Both the position numbers and the translations under genes were made by a program. 64,000 bases of DNA. It comes from Chara braunii (lineage: Eukaryota > Streptophyta > Charophyceae > Charales > Characeae). Within the stretch, counting starts at the first letter, position 1, and every line of letters begins with the position of its first letter. Shown here piece after piece: positions 1 through 8,564 of this stretch. The stretch is taken from the NCBI GenBank assembly GCA_003427395.1, contig BFEA01000232.1, positions 1,161,872 through 1,225,871 on the forward strand, written 5' to 3'. Under the pieces are notes generated by a model, which searched no databases, had not been told where the DNA came from, and worked only from the letters and a program-made list of their open reading frames with translations.

Positions 1-99
1 AACATGTGGTCCTCCGGAAACCGAAGTTCTCTAGTGGGGGGGTTATTTATGTCTTCCGTGTGTTGGATTGTTTTGGTCTCTTAGACCACTGCAGACACA

Positions 100-813
100 A
101 TGTCCATATCGAGGGGCGAGGAGCAGCCGACCGGAACCTCGAGGAGTGAATCACGAAAATCCGAATCGCGGTCCTATCATGTGCATACCAAATGGTTTGT
201 CGATTGGTAATGCGGGGATGAGTCCCAACCGACCAAACCTCCGTGAGGTCCTATTATATTCCTCGAAGACAAAAGAAGGCGTAGAGTGTTTGGGGCGGTT
301 GTCTGATGGCACCCTGCGAAAAAGAAAAACACTCAACATTATACGTTGCACATTATTTACAACTCGAAGGGCGATGTTGTTGCCAATTTCAAAATGGCGG
401 TTTTATCGTTTGACCTGTTCCAGGGGTTTGGTGAGGGGGCTGTGAAGACCCCTTTCTACCAAGAACTCGCAGTAGGAAGTGTTGTTTCGACACGGGAATT
501 TTTTGACTTGGTGGAGCGGAGAAACATCGACCTAGAGGAACCCTGCCACGTTCAAGGCAACCAAGAGTTGTCGCAACCTCTTCAGATGTCCACCGGGTTC
601 GAATCCAACGGTGCTCCACGAAAGGGGGAGATTTGGGTGTCGGTCTTTCTTCCCGACTCCACCGGGGCGAGGCATGTGGTCACTTCGACGACAACGGCGA
701 AAAAGAACAGGAGCAGACACGGGCTTCGCTGCTTAGGCGGGGAGACTGGTTTGTCCTCAGTATTCCTGGGGTGGAAGGACACACCCCGGTTCACGACCGG
801 TCGTCGACTTTAG
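100..813 (+). pseudogene. N-terminal region of the Ulp1-element protein, copy A
   Basis: The start is placed at the ATG at 100, which follows a gcag splice-acceptor-like string. Copy B has the same arrangement (ATG at 35242 after ttgcag) and both begin MS-x-SRGEEQP. The frame of 100 is the same as that of the long open stretch beginning at 346, so the two are one reading frame broken by in-frame stops near 208 and beyond. A conserved core includes YNSKGDVVANFK, then DLFQGFGEG and FYQELA, matched by related residues in copy B at 35512-35860. I recognise no named domain. It is probably the amino-terminal part of the ParB/methyltransferase-like polyprotein. The end at 813 is a stop; the remaining sequence shifts frame. 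Confidence 0.5.
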
Positions 814-1253
814 CCGGGGGGTCGAGGAAGGTGAATAGCAACCTGCACATAAGAGAAAGGGAGGTCCTCAGGAAGAAACATAAGGCAAGGACCCCCCAGA
901 CGGCAGGCAGAAAAAGGAAGGGAGTTGAGGGGCAAGAGGGCACATCGGGTTGGAAACGCCCAATGTCGACGCAGAAACAACCTCAATCAGGTGTTGTCGA
1001 GGCCAAGGGTCCCATCGACATCGACGCTACGTACTTCCTGGAATGGAAAGACAACGTGCGGACAAAGCGGGATCTCTACATTAGTCCGTCGCAGGTTGTC
1101 GACATCGGTGAGCGGGAAGCCTCGTACAACCAGGGGTCGCTACATCCCGTGTATACGCAGCTCATCATTGAAACGATGAGGATGGCCTTCTCGAAAGTCG
1201 AGAAGACGTACGAGTTGCCTACCCTTAAGCTGGCGCCACTCAGGGTGGAATAA
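774..1253 (+). pseudogene. Basic linker and PTLKLAPL block, copy A
   Basis: An open stretch rich in Lys/Arg (REREVLRKKHKAR, then GRKRKGVEG) leads into a conserved block, DIDATYFLEWKDNVR, then SPSQVVDIGE, YNQGSLHPV and PTLKLAPL. Copy B carries the same block at 36275-36510 (VDAGYFLEYKESVR, NQRSMDPVLVEGIKEG, PTLKLAPLG). The basic part looks like a nuclear-localisation or DNA-contact tail, which is inference. The conserved part lies immediately before the ParB-like motif and may be its N-terminal half. It ends in a stop at 1251-1253 where copy B reads through. No known family is assigned with certainty. Confidence 0.5.
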
Positions 1254-2178
1254 CTCGGGCGTACGGGCAAATCATCTGAAGCCAGAGAACTGCAAGGACG
1301 AGCTGGTAGGCCAATACTATTATTACGTTGTTTCCAGGCAGCACAATGTAGCTGCAACCAAGGCGCTACTCGCCACCGACGTCGCGTTGAGGTACAGCTT
1401 CGAGAAGTGACCTGCACGTATGGTTTACTTCTTGGACGAGGAGTCGAAGAGTATTTTCTGGTCAGCTTGGAGGACAACAAGAAGGACTTGAAGGCGCCTC
1501 CAAGACAACTGAAACTATCAATGGAGGACATTCGGTGGTTGTGGAAGGAAAAGGGTTTCCCAAAAGCTGTTATGGGGAACCCCAGCGGGAAACAAGCTCA
1601 GGTGCAGAAATGGCGTGAGTTTTGTGCACAGGCGCTTCACAAGACGTCTTACAACCACTTGTAAGTTCTCGTTGATAAGACGGGCGAGAACAATATTAAG
1701 AAGCAAAATGTTGCCCTTCGTTCTTATTTTCCCCTTGTGATGGCCGGAAAAAGTCCGTGGGAAGTGGGTATGGAATTCTTTGAGAAATGGGAGACGGGGA
1801 GACTTCTGGCACCCGAGTGAGCGAAGTGGATCACAAAGAAAAAGAAAGTGAAGGACATCGGGACCGGCGTCAACCACATCGAAAACGAGAAGTTGTGGCG
1901 AAAGGAGGTCGTCTACAACGTCCCCGTCGAGGCACCTCAAAAGAAAGGCAAGAAGGAGAAAGAGTCTGGCGATTGGTTCGTTCAGGTCACCGAGCCGGAT
2001 TCACGCTGCTGGAAGACTATGGAAGCCCTTACCGACAATGAGAAGTGTCGGTTGCTCAAGAAGGTCCTCCACTGCGAGGTAGTATGGGTGCAGACAGGCT
2101 CCGCTTCATTGGCGAAGCAAGGGAAGTTGGGAATGCAGGAAGCAGTGCACCTGGTGAAGTGCGATCGCATCTTGGTGT
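1254..2178 (+). pseudogene. ParB-like (GQHN-type) region and following linker, copy A
   Basis: The frame starting at 1261 reads GQYYYYVVSRQHNVAATKALL, preceded by a MKPEDW-like string in copy B. A (G/R)QHNxAAxKxL string after a hydrophobic strand is the hallmark arrangement of ParB/sulfiredoxin-type domains (GxHRxxA). It is followed by PARMVYF-x-DEE and, after a frameshift near 1430, by YFLVSLEDNKKDLKAPPRQ, RWLWKEKGFP and AVMGNPSGK. From 1848 a further open stretch reads GDWFVQVTEPDSRCWKTMEAL and LVKCDRILV, matched by 37039-37400 in copy B. A TGA interrupts at 1408-1410, with other stops near 1660, 1819 and 2178. In prokaryotes and phages ParB-like domains are often fused to DNA methyltransferases, which fits the next block. 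The ParB assignment is by eye. Confidence 0.4.
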
Positions 2179-3031
2179 GATTGTGGAACTACTACCAGTT
2201 CAATCACGAGAACCAGCCGGATACGGACTGAACCTGTATGTACCCCTTCCTGAAGGAACGGGGGGTGATTTTGGTGAAGTTCGAGAAGCAGGGAATGGAT
2301 GCCGCGTTGCGGGACGGGAGCATGAAGCTCGTCGGTGATGCCTCGTTGTTCAAGGATTGTCCGCTGTACATGGGGTGTGAGAGGACGGCAAGACGATTAA
2401 GGTGGCGGAAAAACTCACCCTGAACAAGAAGTTGTCCACTGACTAAAAGAACAAGGTCCTCTCCGTGTTGACCGGCAGTAGGGCGAAGAGTATGGAGGTC
2501 GCGCTTGCCAAAGGCGTGGTGCACGTTCTGTGGAAAGACTCGGGGGATTTGACATCCATCGCCCCGTTCGACATTGACCCTCTGGAAGTGCAGATGAGGG
2601 TCACTGAGTTGGAGAAAGCGATTGGGACCACCAAATGTCGCACTTGCGTTCTCAATCTGTGCGAGCCGGTGGACTTCCAACAGTGGACGCCGAAAACTTT
2701 CGAGAGTTTGAATTCCCTCCTAAAACAATTGTTTCCGTCACATTGGATGGTCGTCACTTTCGTCCCTCGGCGGTGGGACTACTCCTTCATGACCACCCTG
2801 CAGCATCTGCCCGTTGTCAAGGCAATGGAAGGGAAGTGGTTCAGGAGGACGCAACAAAAGAAAAGTTTTCCAGTGGGGAACAACTTGTACTCGGCTGACG
2901 ACCGCATGTACATTCTCTTCAAAGGTGACGATTTGCAGGAGAATACTTGTGTCGTCTACGATGCTAGGTTGTCGGCAGGTGACACTGCGGCTGTCGGGGC
3001 ACATCAGAAAGTGACCCCAACAGACATATAG
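2179..3031 (+). pseudogene. Methyltransferase-like catalytic half (DPPY position replaced), copy A
   Basis: After broken segments (LWNYYQFNHE, LFKDCPLYMGC) a frame open from 2465 to 3028 resembles the catalytic half of N6-adenine/N4-cytosine DNA methyltransferases. A strand (TCVLNLCEPVDFQQW, 2654 onward) occupies the place of motif IV. It is followed by KTFESLNSLLKQL, a strand HWMVVTFVP, a helix, then GKWFRR, PVGNNLY and DDRMYILFKG, a typical substrate and core-strand succession. The expected DPPY/NPPY catalytic tetrapeptide is absent and reads CEPV, so methylation activity is not expected. An in-frame TAG at 3029-3031 is the only break between this half and the next. Copy B has lost this stretch by deletion near 37.86 kb. 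The family assignment is inferred from secondary-structure order, not from a search. Confidence 0.4.
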
Positions 3032-3598
3032 GATATTCCCTTCAACCCTTGCGAGTGGGCGTCGGCCATGCCTGGAGTTGAAAGGAAGGTCTACAAGGAG
3101 ATGGAGCGGAAACCCACGCAATTGGCCCATCTGCCGGAATTCGTATTCAAAAAGAGGGAGGGCGTCATGTTCTTTGGCAAGCCGCACGCGCGAGTCTTGT
3201 GGGAGGTTTTGAAGAGCGGTCGGCACGTGGTCGCGCTGGAAGGGAATTCTGAGTTGTTGCAATACACGTTGGAGTTCCTCAAAAGCGAGGTCAACTCTGG
3301 AGCCAACCGCTGCGAGTTCATTTCAAGGAGCGAGAAACCGACACGCGTTTGGGAACCGTCTACGGACATGTGGTTCAAGTTGAGCGAGCGAAAGAGGAAC
3401 AAGATCTACGAGTTCCTCTTTTTGGAAACACGGCCCAGGAGGGACAAGGATGCTGAGTACATGTGCTGCAAGGAGCACATGTTAACGTTGTTGGACAACT
3501 GCCACGATGCCTCACGCGGGAACACAAAGAACTTCCTCAACCGGCTGGAGTGTTTGTACTTCGTTGAGTCCGAGCAGGTGTTGAAGGTCGAGAGTTAG
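3032..3598 (+). pseudogene. Methyltransferase-like cofactor half (GKPH in place of the SAM motif), copy A
   Basis: The frame continues from the previous block. After EMERKPTQL, which mimics the EKP..L string before the cofactor motif of class-beta DNA methyltransferases, it reads EGVMFFGKPHARVLWEVLK and RHVVALEGNSELLQYTLEFL (3161-3280). In active enzymes this position holds DxFxGSGTT followed by a GIE-type strand. Here the loop is FFGKPHA, which should not bind S-adenosylmethionine normally. Copy B has FLGKPHVRSVWELLK at 38136, so the replacement is a family trait rather than decay of one copy. The rest (SERKRNKIYEFLFLETR, EYMCCKEHML, LECLYFVESEQ) aligns with copy B 38320-38550. It ends at a TAG (3596-3598) caused by a frameshift relative to copy B. 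Confidence 0.4.
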
Positions 3599-3603
3599 GT
3601 GCC

Positions 3604-4260
3604 TTGATCTCCACGGACGAGGAGCTGGACACAGGTCTTGTTTTTGACACCGCGACGCCAGAGGAGGACATCGACCTCGATTACCACCCTACTCCGGTGT
3701 TTCATGCACCAGGCTCCTCGTTGGTTGCTCCTGCAACAAGCCAAGCCACCCAAGCATCACCTATGCTCAGGTCCAGCCCGGGTAAGACCCCGAGTAAGCT
3801 GGCGGCGGGACTGACACCTCGGGTTGCCGCCCCGCCTCCGTTGCGTCCCGGGAGTTTGGTTTCGCTGCATCATCCTTCTCGCAAGGATGATACCGTTCAC
3901 TTCGAAGGGCTCGACCACACTCGATCAAGTGAGGCGGACTGGGGCCATGACATGATTTGGCACCCAGGAACTATCCAGCCGGCAATCCAGAAGGGCAAGT
4001 CGATCATGGCCCTCATCAACGACCAAGGGTTGTGGGAGCCATACCCACATCAGTCCAAGGCCGAGTACCTGGAACTCGCGAGGAGTTTGGTGGTCGACAA
4101 AGTGAGGTTTGCAAATTGCAACCTTCAACCCGCGGACCCAGCCATCAATTCCACTGTTGAACTTTTGTTTCAAGAACTTTAGGACAAGCAGTGGTTGGAG
4201 CTGTCGGACGAATTCTACGACCTCAATATGAGCCCTGCGAAGGGATGGGTGGACTAGAAG
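3604..4260 (+). pseudogene. Pro/Ser linker and DWG-MIWH region, copy A
   Basis: This continues the same protein in a shifted frame. It begins LISTDEELDTG, runs through a Pro/Ser/Ala-rich linker (SPGKTPSKLAAG, VAAPPPLRPGSL), and reaches a conserved block with HFEGLDHTRSSEADWGHDM, MIWHPGTIQ and QKGKSIMALI. Copy B has the matching block at 38880-39010. It ends at TAG 4180-4182. The next codons continue the alignment (DKQWLEL versus DKRWLEL in copy B), and copy B reads CAG there (39163-39165), so the stop is a single C-to-T change. No known domain is recognised in the conserved block. A gap begins shortly after. Confidence 0.45.
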
Positions 4261-4273
4261 GTTCCCCCTGCGA

Positions 4274-4560
4274 NNNNNNNNNNNNNNNNNNNNNNNNNNN
4301 NNNNNNNNNNNNNNNNNNNNNNNNNNNNNNNNNNNNNNNNNNNNNNNNNNNNNNNNNNNNNNNNNNNNNNNNNNNNNNNNNNNNNNNNNNNNNNNNNNNN
4401 NNNNNNNNNNNNNNNNNNNNNNNNNNNNNNNNNNNNNNNNNNNNNNNNNNNNNNNNNNNNNNNNNNNNNNNNNNNNNNNNNNNNNNNNNNNNNNNNNNNN
4501 NNNNNNNNNNNNNNNNNNNNNNNNNNNNNNNNNNNNNNNNNNNNNNNNNNNNNNNNNNNN
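4274..4560. other. Assembly gap (287 N)
   Basis: A run of N inside copy A of the Ulp1 element. By comparison with copy B (about 39245-39360), the missing sequence should be the low-complexity Gly/Ser-coding region following the DWG-MIWH block. Confidence 0.99.
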
Positions 4561-5291
4561 GGTGGCGCAGGGGGGGGAGCGTAGGGAACGGCGAGGGGAC
4601 AGTAGAGGGGACCACCGCCAGGGGACAGTTTTCGCCTCAACATGAGGCCACGACAACGGAACTCAGTGGCTGGGAGGAGTTGGGGACCCTTGCTGGACAG
4701 GCGACTGCCAGGTCTAGTTAGGAACCTGCGGCGAAGTCTGCCGGCATCCGAACTACGTCGCCCGAGGAACCGGGCGCAAGTGGAGCACCGGCTGACCTCG
4801 ATACGTCGAAGTCCGCCAGGATTCAGACTTTTCCGCAAAGGGGTCCAGATACACGGGTTGTCGTGCCGACGGGAGGGGCTACATGCATGGGGACAGAAGA
4901 GCGGTATGTCGGATTCGATAAGGTTTCGGGAAAAGAGAGGGATGAAGGGGAAGAACGGGAAGAAAGGGAAGAAGGGGAAGAAGGGTAAGAGGGGGAAGAA
5001 GGGGAGGAAAGAGAGGAAGGGGGAGAAAAGGAGTTGTTTCTATTGCATGGAGGAAAAGAGGGTGAACAAGGGGATTTCGATATTGAAGACGAGGAACGGG
5101 TGGACAGTGAGGACGATGCCGGTCGTGAAGAGTCATCTGTCTCGTTCTGGCTGCTGTATACAGAGCATCGCGGGCGTGATGTCGACGACGATGCAACGAC
5201 AATGGAGATGGAGACGCAGGTAGTCAGTGACCTTTCAGCAGACCCTGAAGATTATGAGGTTCAACCGCTTACGGCTGCAGGCGATCAATGA
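4561..5291 (+). pseudogene. Acidic Glu/Gly-rich region, copy A
   Basis: Low-complexity coding remnant. Around 4940-5030 the DNA is a purine-only gaagggga-type repeat which, in the frame matching copy B, encodes Glu-Glu-Gly runs. It continues as ELFLLHGGKEGEQGDFDIEDEE, then VDSEDDAGREESS and a final stretch ending GDQ at 5288. Copy B has the equivalent run (EEGEEGEEGEE, then EDSEDDATSGESSDEFGQL) at 39780-40060. The charge and repeat suggest a disordered linker between the methyltransferase-like and Ulp1 parts. Two quasi-palindromic GAAGTCYGCC motifs occur at 4733-4756 and 4808-4830. Confidence 0.45.
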
Positions 5292-6019
5292 GGTTTCCAT
5301 TGTTGTGAGCCCAGATGAACAAAGTCAACGTATAAGTATCATTGAAGTTTTCGATGGCATACTCGGCGACGAGTAGGTGTCCGCACAACGGTCTGCAACG
5401 CCTATCGTGGACGACCCCCGCATCTCACCACCCAGCTCTCCGGTACTGACTGCCACCTTCGTCAGCGGCTGGGAGGGAAAAGTCGGGGGCCGGCAACATG
5501 TCACGTCCCCGAAAAAATCTAGGGTCGGCACTCAGGCTCTCAACGAGCTGGCGTTACCCTCGCTAAAGTCACCGACGAAGGAGCGAAGGGATAAACCGAC
5601 TAGTAAGCAAGAGACTGGCTTAAGTCCGTCGGGATCCGCACTTCCTATGTCAGTGCGTAATGTGGTTAATCTTCGTGTGCCTGTTGTGGGAAAAAGTCCG
5701 GCGAAATCCGAATTACAGTTTTTTCTTCTTCGAGAGAGTGGTGGTTTAAGTCCGCCGGGATCCACACTTCCTATGTCAATGCATGATGTAGTTAGTCTCT
5801 GTGTGCCTGATGTGGGAAAAAGTCCATTGAGATCTGAACTTCGGGAAACGTTGGCCTTCCGTTTTTGTGGCTTGTTATTGTTTTCCTTTGTAAAGGTCGG
5901 GGGTGTCAAGCTCGAATGCGCTCGTCGTTCTGTTGTCCAGCCGCACACACGCAGCTCCGTGATCATGGCCATATAAAATCGGAGTTCTATAATTGGAGAG
6001 GTCCTGCGTCTTATAGGTT
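5292..6019 (+). pseudogene. SPKKSRVG segment and non-coding stretch before the protease, copy A
   Basis: An open stretch from about 5377 carries VDDPRISPPSSPV, then HVTSPKKSRVG and ERRDKPTSK. Copy B keeps HVTSPKKSRVG and ERRDKPTGK at 40360-40480, so this part was translated in the ancestral element. From 5615 the sequence becomes a repeat of motif-bearing units (listed separately) and is probably intronic or untranslated. A T-rich stretch at 5865-6110, also present in copy B at 40740-41000, looks intron-like. SPKK is a known minor-groove-contact motif in other proteins; its role here is unknown. Confidence 0.35.
5621..5845 (+). repeat. Two ~127-bp direct repeats carrying the AAGTCCGCCGGGATCC motif
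   Basis: Two related units start at 5622 and 5748. Each opens with AAGTCCG(T/C)CGGGATCC, continues with cacttcctatgtca and a gtggttaat/gtagttagt-type stretch, and ends with tgtgggaaaaagtcc. A partial third motif starts at 5820. A single unit of this type is present in copy B near 40660-40740, so the duplication is specific to copy A. Confidence 0.6.
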
Positions 6020-6376
6020 ATGTGTTTTTTTTACATTGTCACTTTCGTCGGACTCGTGTTGGAAAACGTGTATTTATTTTTCATTTTGTCTTTCTTCTGT
6101 TGTACAGTGGTCGGGTCATCTCGAACATGGAGGTCCTCGAAATTTTCGAAACACATATTGCAGAAAGTCCCCGGGTTTACGATAAAATACAATGATATGT
6201 TACAGGTATCAGGGATTGATGTCGAGATTGGGAAGAAGGAGCATGTCATTGCCATTGAGGAGTATCTTTTCCTTCTGCCCCCAGAGAAAATGACATATCC
6301 ACGATCTGTGAGTAGGGGTCAGGTCATATATGAAAAATACTTAGCAACGCGTCGTGCAATGAAGGACAATGATTAG
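6020..6376 (+). pseudogene. Conserved small region upstream of the Ulp1 domain, copy A
   Basis: A 118-codon open stretch whose conserved part is its second half: VEIGKKEHVIAIEEYLF, then PPEKMTYPRSVSRGQ and EKYLATRRAMKDND before a stop. Copy B (41049-41267) keeps EIGKKEHIIAMDECFFLRP, TYPRAMTRGQ and EKYLEMRRAMKDN. The first residues (CFFYIVTFVGLVLENVYLFFI) are hydrophobic but overlap a T-rich, probably intronic stretch, so I do not call a membrane segment. It likely joined the protease domain by splicing or readthrough, since protease-like sequence resumes right after the stop. Confidence 0.45.
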
Positions 6377-6414
6377 CCACTCCGTTTCTCACTGGCCCAC
6401 GTATCCTTTGCTCG

Positions 6415-7168
6415 ATGTTGTGTAGTGCTGGCCAAACACGCGGAACACGTGAGGGAAGATTCGCTGCAACGACTACACCTCGAAGCTTGTGGGTTTTGGA
6501 CGACATTAAATGTGGCTCGACGTCACCTCACACTGTTTTTTCTACCCTCGCCGACGGTCAGTTGCGAATTGCAGCAAAAGATCTTCTCACCCTCTTGCAT
6601 ATCGACGGCAGGGTGAATGATGAGGTGGTCAATTTTTACATGGCGCTATTGGGGTTGACCGCATGTGCAATATGTGACATCAAGTCAGACCTTCAAATCT
6701 TCAACTTTAATTCGTTCTTCTTCAGTAAACTGCAACTTCAAGGACACGGTGGGGCGGAAAGGTGGGCTGAAAATGTAGATCTGCTTCAATATGATATTAT
6801 TTTTATTCCTATCTACAAAGATAATGATCACTGGATCCTCCTTTCCGTCAACTTGAGAGATAATGTCCTCAAAATTTTTGATTTTTGTCCTGAGTTTTTA
6901 CCTTAGTGTTTTCAAGTTGATTATACAGTATTTGAAACATCAAACATTACATAGGCGGTCGGGTAGGAGTTGGAAGTCGCTAGCAACAAATGTTGTGGTG
7001 GAAGGAGTTCCAAGACAAGGGGATGAAGCTAGTTGCGGGGTGCTCATGTTGATGTTTGCGACATTATTGCAACGTGGTGATCGGTCATATTTCAAGTTCT
7101 CTTGTGAAGATATTCCACTTATTAGCCGACAATTGACATCATGTATCTTAGAACGCCGTTGTCTTTGA
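6415..7168 (+). pseudogene. Ulp1-like (C48 family) cysteine protease domain, copy A
   Basis: SUMO/ubiquitin-like protein-specific proteases of the C48 family use a His-Asp-Gln-Cys arrangement, and all four positions can be read. His lies in KDNDHWILL (codon 6829-6831) and Asp in LKIFDFCPE. Gln and Cys lie in GVPRQGDEASCGVLM, with the Cys codon at 7034-7036. Upstream strands and helices (AAKDLLTLLHIDGRVNDEV, ENVDLLQYDIIFIPI) fit the family. The first part runs to a stop at about 6904 and the rest is in another frame, so either a short intron (about 6895-6960) or a frameshift separates Asp from Cys. Plant transposons of the Mutator group often carry Ulp1 domains, but I see no transposase here. 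It is the best-supported domain in the element. Confidence 0.7.
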
Positions 7169-8514
7169 TGAATTCGATTGATTTAGAAACTTTATTTTAA
7201 AATTATTTCATTCATTAATGATTATATTTTATAAATTCTGACATTACTCAACTGTCGCTTTCCCAACGATATTGCTTTCTTTTATTGTTGCGAGTTTGAG
7301 TTATCTTTGGCATGCTAACTGTCAGTCTGGCGTCACATGTTGACTTTGAAATCTCTGTCACGTCTAAGTCCTTTCTAATGCGGCGGAGCAAGTGCGTATT
7401 GCATTCCTTGTTTCAAATTGTGTTCAGGTCAACCTAAAGTGTACATATGATTGACATCAAATAATATTGGTAATTGTAGTATGACATGTCAAATTGGTGT
7501 GTGGATGCAAGACAAATGTAAGCGAGTATGTTAGTGTGCGGTTCATTATGCAAAGACCACTAACATCATGTCTCTTGCGTGCGTACAGAATCACATGACT
7601 TGTGATCGCCTGCATTATTTGTAACCCACAACTTTGCGTTAGTGCCCAAACCTTTTGTGCATGGTCAATTCAAGTGCGAATTCTATCGAAAATGTGCAAA
7701 ATTTGAAGTTCTTGTGTAATATGATAGTTGTTCTTGCAGAAAACGAGCTTGTATGTCAAAATTATCTGCTTATTACAAGACGAACGGTGAATATCTTTAA
7801 CTTGTGCTTCGACTACTACTGTAACTGTTACATACTTGAAGTTTACAATGACACATTGTTCAAAGCAAACATGTCCTATAAAGATACAATCATGACACCT
7901 TGCTCATCACAATTGTAAACAAGTATGGATCTCAACACACTTCCACATATCGAGTGAGATGGTGGGTATGTCCATCATCAGTCTATGTATTGTAAAGAAG
8001 TCCGGATCTCATCAACATTCAAACAACCGTCTCGGGCGAGATGATTGACAAGTCTGCACACCTTAGGGATAGCTTAATCAAATGTATTATCCAACAAGGA
8101 TTTAATAAGCACACACTGCTCATCACATTTGTAAACTTTAAGTTTAAGAAGTATGGATCCCAACACACTTCCGCTCAGGGTTCCCGGATGGGCATGTCCA
8201 TCTTTACACTAAGTCTGCTAAAGAAGGTTTAGTCCGGATCTCATCGAACATCCAAACAACCGTCTTGGGCGAGAGGATGAACATGCCTGTACAAATTAGT
8301 TCTCACCTAAAAAATTATATTATCCAACGATGATTCAATCATGACACCTTGCTCATCTCGTTTATCAACTTTAACCAGTATGAATCTCAACACGCTTCCT
8401 TATGTGGTTAGGTCCTGAATGGGCGTGCCTATGTTGCTTAGGCTGCAACTAAAAAGGAATTCGTTATGAAGAGGATGCAATATAATGTCATATTTTAACG
8501 AATAACATGTTTTT
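7169..8514 (+). repeat. AT-rich 3' tail of copy A with three diverged ~220-bp repeats
   Basis: No coding region is recognised. The first part (7169-7870) is AT-rich. Three related units follow: each contains gata/gatt-caatcatgacaccttgctcatc-like sequence, an interval, and (c)aagtatg(g)atctcaacacactt, at about 7878, 8095 and 8330, spaced roughly 215-235 bp. The middle unit is the most changed. The region ends where similarity to the LTR-like unit begins near 8515. Small open frames here match nothing. Confidence 0.5.
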
Positions 8515-8564
8515 TGTTTCAGTTTGAGGCATTTTGTGAGACCATTAGGCTAAGGAAAATGCAT

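Larger units (their letters stand above)
1..7168 (+). mobile_element. Ulp1-type element, copy A (decayed; 5' end outside window)
   Basis: A block of consecutive coding remnants on one strand runs from the window edge to a Ulp1-like protease domain at 6.4-7.17 kb. The same order of domains recurs at 35242-41566 (copy B), so this is a dispersed repeat, most likely a transposable element rather than a host gene. Blocks in order are an N-terminal region of unknown fold, a ParB-like motif, a DNA-methyltransferase-like region, a DWG/MIWH region, an acidic Glu/Gly-rich region, an SPKKSRVG segment, and the C48 peptidase. Stops and frameshifts break the reading frame throughout. I saw no terminal inverted repeats or target duplication, so its boundaries and transposition class are unknown. 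Domain order is seen in the sequence; the mobile nature is inferred from two dispersed copies. Confidence 0.6.

Noticed and set aside
1-7168. Maverick/Polinton identity for the Ulp1 element
   Set aside because: A Ulp1-like protease fits, but no polB, integrase, packaging ATPase or capsid block is visible in either copy.
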